The notes beneath the pieces are model-generated. The model did no database searches. It was given only the letters and a program-made list of their open reading frames with translations, and was not told where the DNA came from. From JBDSGC01 sp046594105 (GTDB lineage: Bacteria; Acidobacteriota; Thermoanaerobaculia; Gp7-AA8): DNA of 23,100 nt. Below, piece after piece: positions 1-6,876 of this stretch (the stretch's first letter is position 1; each line of letters opens with the position of its first letter). The DNA lies in NCBI GenBank assembly GCA_046594105.1, contig JBKJQB010000189.1, positions 1 to 23,100 of the forward strand. Direction: 5' to 3'. The position numbers and the translations under genes are program-made.

Positions 1-75
1 GAGGTTGCACTGAGGAAATGCGGCTGCGGCAAAGAGGAACAACGCGAAGGACACCACCATCACACGCCCGGACAT
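1..75 (-). CDS. N-terminal fragment of a secreted protein, cut by the window edge
   Basis: Reading the minus strand from an ATG at 75 gives about 25 residues without a stop before the edge. It begins MSGRVMVVSF and continues with a leucine, phenylalanine and alanine run ending FPQCN. This looks like a signal peptide: a short basic start, a hydrophobic core and a small-residue region. The cysteine near the end could be part of a mature domain or a lipoprotein-like site, but too little is visible to say. No Shine-Dalgarno sequence precedes it. Instead a TAAAAT box lies 6 nt before the ATG, in a context nearly identical to the one before the antitoxin gene. Function unknown. Confidence 0.4.
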   Translation of the reverse strand, partial: MSGRVMVVSFALFLFAAAAFPQCNL

Positions 76-81
76 GGAGAC

Positions 82-87
82 ATTTTA
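82..87 (-). promoter_or_regulatory. -10-like box TAAAAT, 6 nt before the start at 75
   Basis: The minus strand reads TACCGTAAAATG here, and TAAAAT ends 6 nt before the ATG at 75. This spacing fits a leaderless transcript. The same box and spacing occur before the antitoxin gene at 637-642. No convincing -35 element was seen. Confidence 0.35.
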
Positions 88-99
88 CGGTATGAAGGG

Positions 100-405
100 C
101 TACCACTCCGGAGGCTCTTCTCGACTGGTACTCCACACTGCCAGAACCTCGACGCTCTGCCTGACTTCGTTCACCCGGTAGTAGAGGTAATGTCGGGTGG
201 CCGCAAGAAGCACACGCCGAACTCCCAACAGGTCCGGGTCCTGAGCGAGAGCACCGACATCGGGGTACTCAGCGATGAGCTTGAGGACTCTTCCAAGCTC
301 ATCCCGGAAGAGAGCCGGAGCCTTGGTCCGGTTTGCTCGCCACCATCGCGACTCTTTCCGAATGTTCCCAGCCGCAAACGGGCTGTGTTTGATGCGGTAG
401 CCCAC
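100..405 (-). CDS. ParE/RelE-superfamily toxin of a toxin-antitoxin pair
   Basis: This 101-residue basic protein starts with GTG and lies 3 nt downstream of the antitoxin stop. It has the layout of the RelE/ParE (plasmid stabilisation) fold. The N-terminal half is helical and rich in Arg and Trp (ESRWWRANR, near 19-27). The C-terminal half is a strand region (VRRVLLAATRHYLYYRV, near 62-78) followed by a final strand with VEVLAVWSTSREEPPEW. ParE-like members poison DNA gyrase and RelE-like members cleave mRNA on the ribosome, and the sequence alone does not tell which applies here. Antitoxin-first gene order, small size and near-overlap support a two-gene operon. Confidence 0.82.
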   Translation of the reverse strand: MGYRIKHSPFAAGNIRKESRWWRANRTKAPALFRDELGRVLKLIAEYPDVGALAQDPDLLGVRRVLLAATRHYLYYRVNEVRQSVEVLAVWSTSREEPPEW

Positions 406-408
406 GAG

Positions 409-630
409 TCAGTTGGCTTGGTCCAATTCGTTGAGAAGTTCTTCGCCGTCGACCAACTCACCGCGCCCGGCCTGAGCGATCGAAGCGAGAAGCTGCCGTT
501 TCTCTTCCGGCGTCACATGAAAAGTCTCATCACCTTCGCGGGTCAGGATCGTGACTTTCTCACCTTCCGGCAGCCGTTCGCCCTCGAAGACGATCCGACC
601 TTCCATGACGGTTCCAGTGATGATCTTCAT
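409..630 (-). CDS. Antitoxin partner of the ParE/RelE-type toxin
   Basis: This 73-residue acidic protein is encoded directly upstream of the toxin. It opens with a short beta-rich segment (MKIITGTVMEGRIVFEGERL) that resembles the swapped-hairpin or AbrB-like start of small antitoxins. A TPEEKRQLLASIAQAGRGE helix follows, then an acidic C-terminal tail (DGEELLNELDQAN) that would wrap the toxin. The tail is typical of antitoxins, but I cannot assign a named DNA-binding class with certainty. No Shine-Dalgarno sequence is visible. A TAAAAT box 6 nt before the ATG suggests leaderless transcription, and the flanking GGTACGG sequence could be an autoregulatory site. Confidence 0.75.
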   Translation of the reverse strand: MKIITGTVMEGRIVFEGERLPEGEKVTILTREGDETFHVTPEEKRQLLASIAQAGRGELVDGEELLNELDQAN

Positions 631-636
631 GGCGTC

Positions 637-642
637 ATTTTA
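637..642 (-). promoter_or_regulatory. -10-like box TAAAAT, 6 nt before the antitoxin start
   Basis: The minus strand reads GGTACGGTAAAATG. TAAAAT ends exactly 6 nt before the ATG at 630, and there is no ribosome binding site between them. The partly repetitive ACCGTACCG on the plus strand overlaps this box and is a candidate operator for antitoxin autoregulation. Confidence 0.4.
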
Positions 643-674
643 CCGTACCGCTTCCGGACACGGGGCCGCTCGCT

Positions 675-1259
675 CTACTTCGCCGCCGTGGCCCACAGGT
701 CGAGCCGCACCGGGACCTGGTCGTCGACCGTCACCAGCACGTTGTGCGGGACCTTGATGCCGAAGTCGGTCAACTTGATGTTGAAGCGGGAGATCGCGTG
801 GATGCGTCCACCCGGAATCAGCACCACCCGCACCGGGATGCTCATCCGTCGGGTCACTCCGTGCAGAGTGAACTCTCCCGTCACGTGGATCTCCGCCGGC
901 CGGTTCGGCTCGATCGCGGCCGGGCCGGTGACGGTGACGGAACGGAAGGATGCCGTGGGGTACTTGCCGGTCTGGAGGTAGAGATCGCGCATTTCCCTGT
1001 TGCGCAAGGCCACGCCGGTATCGAGCGATGCCAGATCGATGGTGACCTCGACGCTGGATGTCGACGGAGCGGCGGCATCGGCCACGATGATTCCGGTGAC
1101 CCGGCTGGTCCGACCGTCGAAGGTGTCGTAAGTGTCTTCGGCGTGAAACTCCGCAAGCTGCTTCGCATCGGCGCGGATTTCGTACCTGACCACGGCGGCG
1201 GAGAGCGAGACGCCACCGAGGCTGAGGGAGAGCGCGAGCGAGAGAATGAGCTTCTTCAC
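675..1259 (-). CDS. YceI-family periplasmic lipocalin-like protein
   Basis: This 194-residue protein has a clear signal peptide (MKKLILSLALSLSLGG, predicted cleavage near residue 22). The mature part begins with the YceI-type strand VVRYEI. It carries the family landmarks SSVEVTIDLASLDTG (near 68-82), RNREMRDLYLQTGKYPTASF (near 86-105), and a GEFTLHGVTRRMSIPV strand pair (near 128-143), and ends in FGIKVPHNVLVTVDDQVPVRLDLWA. YceI proteins form a beta barrel that binds isoprenoid-like lipids in the periplasm, and length and order match the family. The start is GTG and overlaps the mutY stop by 4 nt (GTGA), implying translational coupling with the upstream gene. The actual ligand cannot be read from sequence. 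Confidence 0.9.
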   Translation of the reverse strand: MKKLILSLALSLSLGGVSLSAAVVRYEIRADAKQLAEFHAEDTYDTFDGRTSRVTGIIVADAAAPSTSSVEVTIDLASLDTGVALRNREMRDLYLQTGKYPTASFRSVTVTGPAAIEPNRPAEIHVTGEFTLHGVTRRMSIPVRVVLIPGGRIHAISRFNIKLTDFGIKVPHNVLVTVDDQVPVRLDLWATAAK

Positions 1260-2302
1260 ACCGGGGCCAACGCCTTCGCTGACGTGGCGATTCCGGCCAG
1301 CCGCAACGCTTTTCGAACGTAGCCCGCGTGGGGGACCTCCCCCATCGTTGAGGGATCGATCCAGGCGTACTGGCCCGCCCGCGGCCTGTGCGGCAGGACC
1401 GTACGGAACACCTCGAAGGTCACCCTCCGGTTGGTGATGGTGTGACGGAAGGTTCCAAGGTTCTCGGAGCGGGCCACCGCGAGGGGCGATCCGGTCAGCA
1501 GGCTCTCGTCCCCATGAGGCAGATGAAAAAGATCGTTCATCAGCGGCCCCTTCTCGCGACGCATGAGCACGTGCCCCCGACGGTCGACGACCAGGTAGAG
1601 CGGCACGCGCAACTCGTGCGTTCTGGCCTTCGGCTTCGGAGCGGGAAGCTCTCCGGTCCGTCCGGTGCGGAAGGCCACGCAGTCAGCGCGCAGCGGGCAT
1701 CGCATGCAGTCAGGACGTGCCGGCTTGCAAACCAGCGCGCCGATCTCCATCAGCCCCTGATTGAAGTCTCGCGGTGACGTCGCCAGGGCCACCAGCCGTT
1801 CGGAGTGGACCCAGGCGCTGCGCATCAGCGCCGCCGAGCCGACCGGCTCGTCGATCCCGAAGAGCCGGGCGACGATGCGGGCGACATTGCCATCCACGAT
1901 CGGAGCACCCTGCCCGAACGCGATTGAGGCGATCGCCCCGGCGGTGTAGCGTCCGATCCCGGCGATCGATTGCAGGCTCTCCACATCCTGCGGAAGACTG
2001 CCTCCGAACCGCTCACGAACGGCCAGGGCACCCTCCCGAAGCATCCGCGCCCGCCGGTAGTATCCCAGTCCGGACCACGCTGCCGCGACCTCGTCGCCGC
2101 TCGCCGCCGCCAGCCGCTCGATGCTGGAAAATCGCCCCACGAAGGGGCCGAAATACGCCAGCACGACTTCCATTCTGGTCTGCTGCAGCATGACCTCCGA
2201 GACCCAGACCCGGTAGGGATCGTAGCCGTGACGCCAGGGAAGATCGCGCTGATTTTTGTCGAACCAGGACTGCGTGCGCGAGACGATCCGCCGGTCGGTC
2301 AA
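1256..2302 (-). CDS. mutY: A/G-specific adenine DNA glycosylase MutY
   Basis: This enzyme removes adenine mispaired with 8-oxoguanine. With a TTG start at 2302 it has 348 residues, close to the usual 350. Catalytic Glu36 lies in VWVSEVMLQQT, and catalytic Asp138 in PIVDGNV follows the helix-hairpin-helix IAGIGRYTAGAI. The iron-sulfur cysteines are 192, 199, 202 and 208 (C-x6-C-x2-C-x5-C), the same numbering as E. coli MutY, which supports the TTG start. The C-terminal domain (about 228-340) is the NUDIX-like 8-oxoG recognition domain with LFHLPHG and GTFRHTITNRRV. An ATG at 2395 would extend the frame into gvpF/L-1 on the other strand with a low-complexity Cys/Ser stretch, so it is rejected. 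A TACAAT box lies 10 nt before the TTG. Confidence 0.93.
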   Translation of the reverse strand: MTDRRIVSRTQSWFDKNQRDLPWRHGYDPYRVWVSEVMLQQTRMEVVLAYFGPFVGRFSSIERLAAASGDEVAAAWSGLGYYRRARMLREGALAVRERFGGSLPQDVESLQSIAGIGRYTAGAIASIAFGQGAPIVDGNVARIVARLFGIDEPVGSAALMRSAWVHSERLVALATSPRDFNQGLMEIGALVCKPARPDCMRCPLRADCVAFRTGRTGELPAPKPKARTHELRVPLYLVVDRRGHVLMRREKGPLMNDLFHLPHGDESLLTGSPLAVARSENLGTFRHTITNRRVTFEVFRTVLPHRPRAGQYAWIDPSTMGEVPHAGYVRKALRLAGIATSAKALAPV

Positions 2303-2312
2303 TGGATTTTTT

Positions 2313-2318
2313 ATTGTA
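2313..2318 (-). promoter_or_regulatory. -10-like box TACAAT before mutY
   Basis: TACAAT on the minus strand ends 10 nt before the TTG start of mutY, so transcription would begin within a few bases of the start codon. It lies in the 46-nt divergent gap shared with gvpF/L-1. The A/T-rich block here is the only such stretch nearby. No good -35 element was found. Confidence 0.35.
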
Positions 2319-2348
2319 TCCTTCAGCGGGTTCTTCGAGGTCGTGAGA

Positions 2349-3143
2349 ATGGATGAGCAGGCGCAACCCGCGCAGCCGGAAACCGAACAGGGCAAGTACG
2401 TCTACTGCATCATCAAGACCGAGACGCCGAAGGACTTTGGAGCCCTCGGAATTGGCGGTCGTGGCGACCACGTCTACACCATCCCCTACAAAGAATTCTC
2501 CGCGGTGGTCTCCAACTGCCCCCTGATCGTGTTCGACCCCACCCGCGAGAACGCCCTCACTCACGAGCGTGTCAATGAGTTCGTGATGAAAGACTTCACC
2601 GTCCTTCCGATGAGCTTCGGGACGGTGTTCCGCACCGAAAACGACATCAAGGAGTTCCTCAAGGGAACCTATGAAGCCTTGAGCGATGTCCTCCAGAAGA
2701 TGGACGGCAAGATCGAGTTCGGGCTCAAGGTCAACTGGGACAAGGAACAGGTGATCCGGGAGATCGAGCAGGAGAGCGAGGAGATCCGCCGGCTGAAGGA
2801 GGAGATTCAATCCAACACCTCCACCTCGACCTACTTCTCGCGCATGCAGCTCGGCCGGGTGGTGGAGTCGGCACTGCAATCGAAAGCGGATGTGTTCGTC
2901 AGTGAGATTTACGAGGCCCTCCGCGAAGCTGCCATCGCCTCACGATCCAACAAGCCGATCGGCGACAAGATGATCATGAACGCAGCGTTCCTGGTCGATC
3001 GTGACAAGACCAGGTCATTCGACGACCAGATCTCCGAGATCGCCCGAAAGTACGACACGAAGCTCTCGTTTCTCTACACCGGACCCTGGCCCCCTTACAA
3101 CTTCGTCAACATCCGCTTGAAGCTGGAAAGAACGGAACGATAG
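2349..3143 (+). CDS. Gas vesicle protein GvpF/GvpL family (copy 1)
   Basis: This 264-residue GvpF/L-family assembly protein binds shell-protein precursors during gas vesicle formation. The N-terminal strand GKYVYCIIKTE (near 15-25) is followed by a first alpha-beta domain with TIPYKEFSAVVSNCP. Next come the family blocks LTHERVNEFVM and FTVLPMSFGTVF (near 77-100), a long charged helix pair (EQESEEIRRLKEEI), and the C-terminal signature FLYTGPWPPYNFVNIRL. I chose the ATG at 2349 because it has GAGG 8 nt upstream and clears the divergent mutY start. A longer frame from 2256 would overlap mutY. It heads an operon with gvpG and the ArsA-like ATPase. GvpF versus GvpL cannot be decided reliably because the two are homologous. 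Confidence 0.92.
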   Translation: MDEQAQPAQPETEQGKYVYCIIKTETPKDFGALGIGGRGDHVYTIPYKEFSAVVSNCPLIVFDPTRENALTHERVNEFVMKDFTVLPMSFGTVFRTENDIKEFLKGTYEALSDVLQKMDGKIEFGLKVNWDKEQVIREIEQESEEIRRLKEEIQSNTSTSTYFSRMQLGRVVESALQSKADVFVSEIYEALREAAIASRSNKPIGDKMIMNAAFLVDRDKTRSFDDQISEIARKYDTKLSFLYTGPWPPYNFVNIRLKLERTER

Positions 3144-3175
3144 CGTCCCCTCTTGCCTTCGGAGCTGCATCCACC

Positions 3176-3493
3176 ATGTTCCTTCTCGACGATCTACTGA
3201 TGCTCCCCCTCAAGCTGCCGGTGGCGGGATTCAACTGGGTCATGAAGCAGATCCAGACGATGGCCGACGAGGAGTTGATGAATGACCAGCCATGGAAGGA
3301 AAGGTTGATCGAGCTGCAGATGATGCTGGAGGTCGGCGACATCAATGAAGCGGACTACGCGGTGCAGGAGGCGCAGGTCTTCCTTGCGCTGCGCGAGATC
3401 CGGGCGCGCCGCGAGGAGATTGCCCGCTCCATGGCCGCCGATCGCGGTGAGGACGAAGCCGGCATCGGCATCTACACCGGCTACGGCAAGTGA
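3176..3493 (+). CDS. gvpG: Gas vesicle protein GvpG
   Basis: This 105-residue protein of the GvpG family is an accessory factor needed for gas vesicle assembly and is thought to act with GvpF/L. The hydrophobic start FLLDDLLMLPLKLPVAGFNWVMKQI (residues about 2-26) and the helical core LIELQMMLEVGDINEADYAVQEAQVFLALREIR (about 43-75) match the family pattern of a Leu-Pro-rich amphipathic segment plus the G-x-I-x-E-x-x-Y helix turn. The C-terminal tail is short and glycine-rich (GIGIYTGYGK) and is longer than in many relatives. The gene starts 32 nt after gvpF/L-1, with GGAG about 11 nt before the ATG. Its stop overlaps the GTG start of the ATPase gene (GTGA), so the two are translationally coupled. 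Confidence 0.9.
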   Translation: MFLLDDLLMLPLKLPVAGFNWVMKQIQTMADEELMNDQPWKERLIELQMMLEVGDINEADYAVQEAQVFLALREIRARREEIARSMAADRGEDEAGIGIYTGYGK

Positions 3494-5397
3494 GCGTCCG
3501 GCAGAAACGCGCTTCCCGCAAACCAGCCGCCCTCGTTTCCTCCCTCCCGTCCCTGAGTGACGCTTTCCAGTCGCTGTCCTCACGCCGCATCCTTCTCTTC
3601 GGCGGCAAGGGCGGAGTGGGCAAGACCACGATCTCCGTCGCCGCTGCGCTCTGGTTTTCGCAGACCCAGCCGGTCACCCTGTTCAGCACCGACCCTGCAT
3701 CGAATCTCTCCGACCTTTTCCACGATCAGGCAGCGATCCCCAACCTTGCCATCGAGTCGCTCGATGCCCCCGCTCTCTACGCGCAGTTTCTGCAAAAGCA
3801 TCTGCCCGGCTTTCTGGAACTGGGCGACCGCGGCACGTATCTCGAGCGCGACGAGCTGAAGCGTTTCTTCGAGCTCTCCCTGCCCGGCGTGGATGAACTG
3901 ATGGCCTGGTCGCGCATCGGAGAGCTTTCCGAGGAATCCGACCACCTGCTGATCGTGGACACCGCTCCCACCGGCCACACCCTGCGCATGCTCTCCTCCG
4001 CCCAACACTTCCAGCAACTCGGCGAGGCGCTCGACTCACTGCAGGCAAAGCACCGCGGAATGATGCGGCAGTTCATGCACCGCGACGTACGCGACGCCAT
4101 GGACGAATTCCTGGAAGACTTCGCGGCTGTGGCTCGACGTCGTCGCCAGCGCCTTCGCGACGCGGAGGTCACCGCATTCGTTCCGGTGATGCTGTCCCAG
4201 CCCTGGGTGGTGGAGCAGACCACGCGCCTGGTGGCCGAAGTGCGCGTCGAGGGTCTGGACATCCCGTTCGTGATCCTCAATCGCGCCATCGCGTTGCCCG
4301 ACTGCGAAGCCGATGGCGTTCGTGCCTCGCGCGATGCCATGGCGCGCAGTCAGCTGGCACCGATACCGATGATCGACGCTCCACGAGCGTGCGCGCCGCT
4401 CGATGACGCAGAGCGCATCCGCCAGTGGACGCGCCAGGGCCCGTCGCTGGTGGCCGAGCCGAAGCCGGCACCTGCGCAAGCGTCCTTTCGTGCGCAGGCC
4501 ACACTGAATCCGGGTATTGCCCGCCTCCTGTTCCTCGCGGGAAAAGGGGGCGTGGGCAAAACCACATCCTCCGCATCGATCGCGCTGCAGCTCGCGGCAC
4601 GAGCTCCCGACCGGCATTTCACGCTGCTCTCCGTCGATCCCGCGCATTCTCTCCGTGACGTCTTCGCCACCGAGGCCCCGCCGTCGAATCTGAGTATCGA
4701 AACGATCGACACCCGCGAGCGCTGGCGCCACTTCCGCGACTCCCTCGGCGAGGAGATCGAGCGCGCCGTCGGTGCCCTCACGCCGGCGAACTTCACCGTG
4801 GCCTATGACTCCGAGGCCATGAAGAAACTGCTGGAGATCGCGCCGCCGGGAGCGGACGAGATCTTCGCCATCATCCGCCTGGCCGATCTCATCGCCGACG
4901 CGTCGCAGGGGATCATCCTCGTCGACACCGCCCCCACCGGGCACTTTTTGCGGCTGCTCGATCTGCCCTCCACTGCCGGGGAGTGGGTGCGCGAGTTCAT
5001 GCGCATCCTCCTGCGCTATCGCGAGCTGATGCCCGCGGGCGCGCTGGGGGAAGAGCTCATCCGCGCATCGCGAGCCCTGCACGCCTTGGAGGAATCGTTG
5101 CGCACTCCAGCGGCCAGCGTCGTGGTGGTGACCCGGCCGGAGCGCATCGTGGTCGCGGAGAGCCGCCGCCTCATCGCGGAAATCGAAAAGCGCGGGATCG
5201 CCGCCGCCGGAGTGATCGCCAACTACATGACGCCGGAAAATGACTGCCCGTGCGACCGCTCCGTTCGCAACGAGGAGCTGGTCGCGCTGCGTACCCTCGA
5301 TCGCGTCGACGTCGTCACGATCGAACGACGAGAGGAGCCCGTGGTGCGGCTGGAAGATCTGGAGGGGCTGGTGCCGCTAACGTTGCCGGCGCTGTGA
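3490..5397 (+). CDS. ArsA/Get3-type ATPase with two nucleotide-binding halves, in the gas vesicle operon
   Basis: This 635-residue protein has two homologous ArsA/TRC40-type halves. The first has a deviant Walker A GKGGVGKTT at about 39-47 and switch II motif DTAPTGHTLR at 157-166. The second has GKGGVGKTT at about 351-359 and DTAPTGHFLR at 479-488. STDPASNLSDLF and SVDPAHSLRDVF are the matching post-P-loop blocks. The family includes arsenite-efflux ATPases and the Get3 chaperone that delivers hydrophobic tail-anchored proteins to membranes. The few cysteines (271, 301, and the DCPCD pair at 586 and 588) do not reproduce the spacing of the three arsenite-binding cysteines of plasmid ArsA, and no arsB, arsC or arsR is nearby. 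It overlaps gvpG by 4 nt and starts with GTG. By inference, it is an energy-driven chaperone for gas vesicle proteins rather than an arsenic pump subunit. Confidence 0.9.
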   Translation: MSVRQKRASRKPAALVSSLPSLSDAFQSLSSRRILLFGGKGGVGKTTISVAAALWFSQTQPVTLFSTDPASNLSDLFHDQAAIPNLAIESLDAPALYAQFLQKHLPGFLELGDRGTYLERDELKRFFELSLPGVDELMAWSRIGELSEESDHLLIVDTAPTGHTLRMLSSAQHFQQLGEALDSLQAKHRGMMRQFMHRDVRDAMDEFLEDFAAVARRRRQRLRDAEVTAFVPVMLSQPWVVEQTTRLVAEVRVEGLDIPFVILNRAIALPDCEADGVRASRDAMARSQLAPIPMIDAPRACAPLDDAERIRQWTRQGPSLVAEPKPAPAQASFRAQATLNPGIARLLFLAGKGGVGKTTSSASIALQLAARAPDRHFTLLSVDPAHSLRDVFATEAPPSNLSIETIDTRERWRHFRDSLGEEIERAVGALTPANFTVAYDSEAMKKLLEIAPPGADEIFAIIRLADLIADASQGIILVDTAPTGHFLRLLDLPSTAGEWVREFMRILLRYRELMPAGALGEELIRASRALHALEESLRTPAASVVVVTRPERIVVAESRRLIAEIEKRGIAAAGVIANYMTPENDCPCDRSVRNEELVALRTLDRVDVVTIERREEPVVRLEDLEGLVPLTLPAL

Positions 5398-5720
5398 GGC
5401 TGGATTCACTCTTTTACCGTCATCCTGAGAGCGGAACCCCCCAACCGTCATCCTGAGCGGCGTGGGTGGCGGGCGGGAAGCGAAGGATCTGCAATCACGG
5501 GGATGTTGCTGGGAGCAGTTGGGTCGGTGCAGGTCCTTCGGCGTCTGCGCGGCTTCTAATGAACCGTGGTCCTCAGCGAGGGGAAATCGAACTCACGACG
5601 GCGACGGTGCAGATCCTTCGGCGTCTTCGCGCCTCAGGATGACGAAATCGCTCATCACGCCGTCAATGGCGAAAAATCGGGCCGGACGCTGTGCGAACCA
5701 ACGCCGCCGGCCGTGCCGGC
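5398..5720. repeat. Gene-free gap between convergent gvp units with inverted dispersed repeats
   Basis: This gap separates the convergent ATPase gene and gvpK. CCGTCATCCTGAG occurs at 5417-5429 and again at 5445-5457. The second copy is followed by GCGAAGGATCTGCA (5480-5493). The same element occurs in reverse orientation at 5608-5644 (TGCAGATCCTTCG to CTCAGGATGACG), with a partial middle copy around 5525-5545. The facing arms could fold into a long hairpin and stop transcription from both sides. The last bases (about 5693-5722) hold a reverse copy of the GCCGGCCGTGCCGGC palindrome found around gvpJ-gvpA. No convincing gene was found. Confidence 0.7.
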
Positions 5721-6041
5721 CTACAGCGTCTTCACCGGGCCGAGCTTCAGGTTCAGGTCGTCATCGCTCAGGCCGAAGACCGCTTTGATCTCGCCCATCT
5801 TTTCTTCGAGTTTCATCAGCGATGCTCCCAGTCGCTCGATCTCTTCGTCGGTGAGATTCCCGGCGTCCATCCGGCGGAGGGCCTGTTTCTCCAGGAGGCG
5901 GCGGACCAGCTCGATGATGGAGAGGACCAGTCGGGCCAGACCGTTCTCGATCGCTTCCGGATCGGCGGAGATGCGCTCAGGAATCATGGACTCGGTGAAC
6001 GTCAGCGACTGGCGCAGCTGTTCTTCCTCATTCGTGATCAT
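5721..6041 (-). CDS. gvpK: Gas vesicle protein GvpK
   Basis: This 106-residue GvpK-family protein is an accessory factor required for gas vesicle formation. The whole conserved core is present: RISADPEAIENGLARLVLSIIELVR (near 23-47), LLEKQALRRMDAGNLTDEEIERLG (near 48-71), LMKLEEKMGEIKAVFGLSDDDLNLKLGP (near 75-102). The length is typical of bacterial GvpK. Its start overlaps the end of gvpF/L-2 by 14 nt, so it is the last gene of the minus-strand gvp operon. The stop lies inside a GC-rich palindromic repeat, so the palindrome has abutted the gene end without cutting the conserved core. Confidence 0.95.
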   Translation of the reverse strand: MITNEEEQLRQSLTFTESMIPERISADPEAIENGLARLVLSIIELVRRLLEKQALRRMDAGNLTDEEIERLGASLMKLEEKMGEIKAVFGLSDDDLNLKLGPVKTL

Positions 6042-6669
6042 CGACGAAGACCTCCAGCGGCCAGGGGCCTGAAAGCAGGAAGGGGACGGTGGGAAACCTC
6101 TGCTTGAGATCGTGGCCCGCAGCGTTCACCTCAGGGATCACCTCGCGCTCCACCAGCGCCACCAGCTCCAGCGACGCGTTGTCGCGGGCCACCCATCGAT
6201 GGCGGGCGGCCAGCGACGCAATCGCCGCGTCGACTGCCTGGCGAAAGGCCGGATCCACCGAGGCGGCGCGTGTCGACTGGTGCAGCGCTTTGAGATACGA
6301 CGCACCCGAATCGAAGGCCGATCGCTGCGGTCGCGGCTGCGGATTCTGCGCAGCGACTTTCAGAGTCATCTCCACTCTGTTTTCCGCTGCTTCCAGCGCA
6401 TCACGCCATGGCTCGACCAGAAGCCGGCACTTCGCACTCGCATCGGCAGCGCTCGATGCGGTGAACCCGTAGCGCACAGCGAGGAAGGTGGCTCGATCGA
6501 GCAGTTCCGCGCGCTTCGCCGCGACACGCAGGAGAAGCTCCCGATCGCCGATGGGCTGGTCGTCAGAAACCTCGAGAGCACTGAGAAACAGATCGCCGGC
6601 GTCGACTGCCATCGCCAGCGGCTCGATGTCCTCACGGCGGAGGTGGACGCCGATGACTACCAGTTTCAT
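6028..6669 (-). CDS. Short, divergent gas vesicle protein of the GvpF/GvpL family (copy 2)
   Basis: This 213-residue protein is recognised mainly by its position and its C-terminal block PFLLSGPWPLEVFVDD, which matches the GvpF/L signature T/SGPWPPY-x-F-V with Leu in place of the second Pro. The middle block LDRATFLAVRYGFTAS corresponds to the V-L-P-x-R-F-G-T region. It is about 50 residues shorter than the other two copies, and the N-terminal strand (MKLVVIGVHL) lacks the Y-x-Y-x-I pattern. Its ATG overlaps the stop of the upstream small gvp gene (ATGA), and its own end overlaps gvpK by 14 nt, which implies tight translational coupling. It probably has a specialised role among the three paralogues. 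Confidence 0.82.
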   Translation of the reverse strand: MKLVVIGVHLRREDIEPLAMAVDAGDLFLSALEVSDDQPIGDRELLLRVAAKRAELLDRATFLAVRYGFTASSAADASAKCRLLVEPWRDALEAAENRVEMTLKVAAQNPQPRPQRSAFDSGASYLKALHQSTRAASVDPAFRQAVDAAIASLAARHRWVARDNASLELVALVEREVIPEVNAAGHDLKQRFPTVPFLLSGPWPLEVFVDDHE

Positions 6670-6863
6670 TCGGGCAGCTTGCCCTGCGCGCGGCGAGGGG
6701 CGCGCGACAGCGCATCGACGTTGGCCAGCACGATGTTCAGCCCGAGGTAGAGGAGGTCGACGTCGCCAATGGAGATGGTCGCTTCACCGGCGATGACCAC
6801 GCCGCGATCGAGGAGATGGTCGAGAGTCTCCAGCAGGGACAGCTCTTCATTCGAGTCAGCCAT
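6666..6863 (-). CDS. Small GvpA/J/M/S-family gas vesicle protein
   Basis: This 65-residue protein has the GvpA-fold core LLETLDHLLDRGVVIAGEATISIGDVDLLYLGLNIVLANVD (residues about 9-49): helix 1, the beta-hairpin and helix 2. Glycine-Glu-Ala after VVIA, and Leu-Tyr-Leu-Gly in place of the L-I-T-V-E-A-R of GvpA, resemble GvpM or GvpS accessory paralogues rather than the shell protein. These minor homologues are thought to act in nucleation or at vesicle tips. It has a very short tail ending in GKLPE. The gene lies 13 nt after gvpF/L-3 and overlaps gvpF/L-2 by 4 nt. I cannot separate GvpM from GvpS or a second GvpJ by eye, so no symbol is given. Confidence 0.88.
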   Translation of the reverse strand: MADSNEELSLLETLDHLLDRGVVIAGEATISIGDVDLLYLGLNIVLANVDALSRAPRRAQGKLPE

Positions 6864-6876
6864 GAGTCATCCGTGC

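Noticed and set aside
4036..5082. Minus-strand open frame of 348 codons
   Set aside because: Antisense shadow of the ArsA-like ATPase. The plus strand has both P-loops and switch motifs.
3490..5397. Annotation as an arsenite-efflux ATPase (arsA)
   Set aside because: No arsenite-site cysteine pattern and no arsB, arsC, arsD or arsR nearby. Its coupling to gvpG argues for a gas vesicle role.
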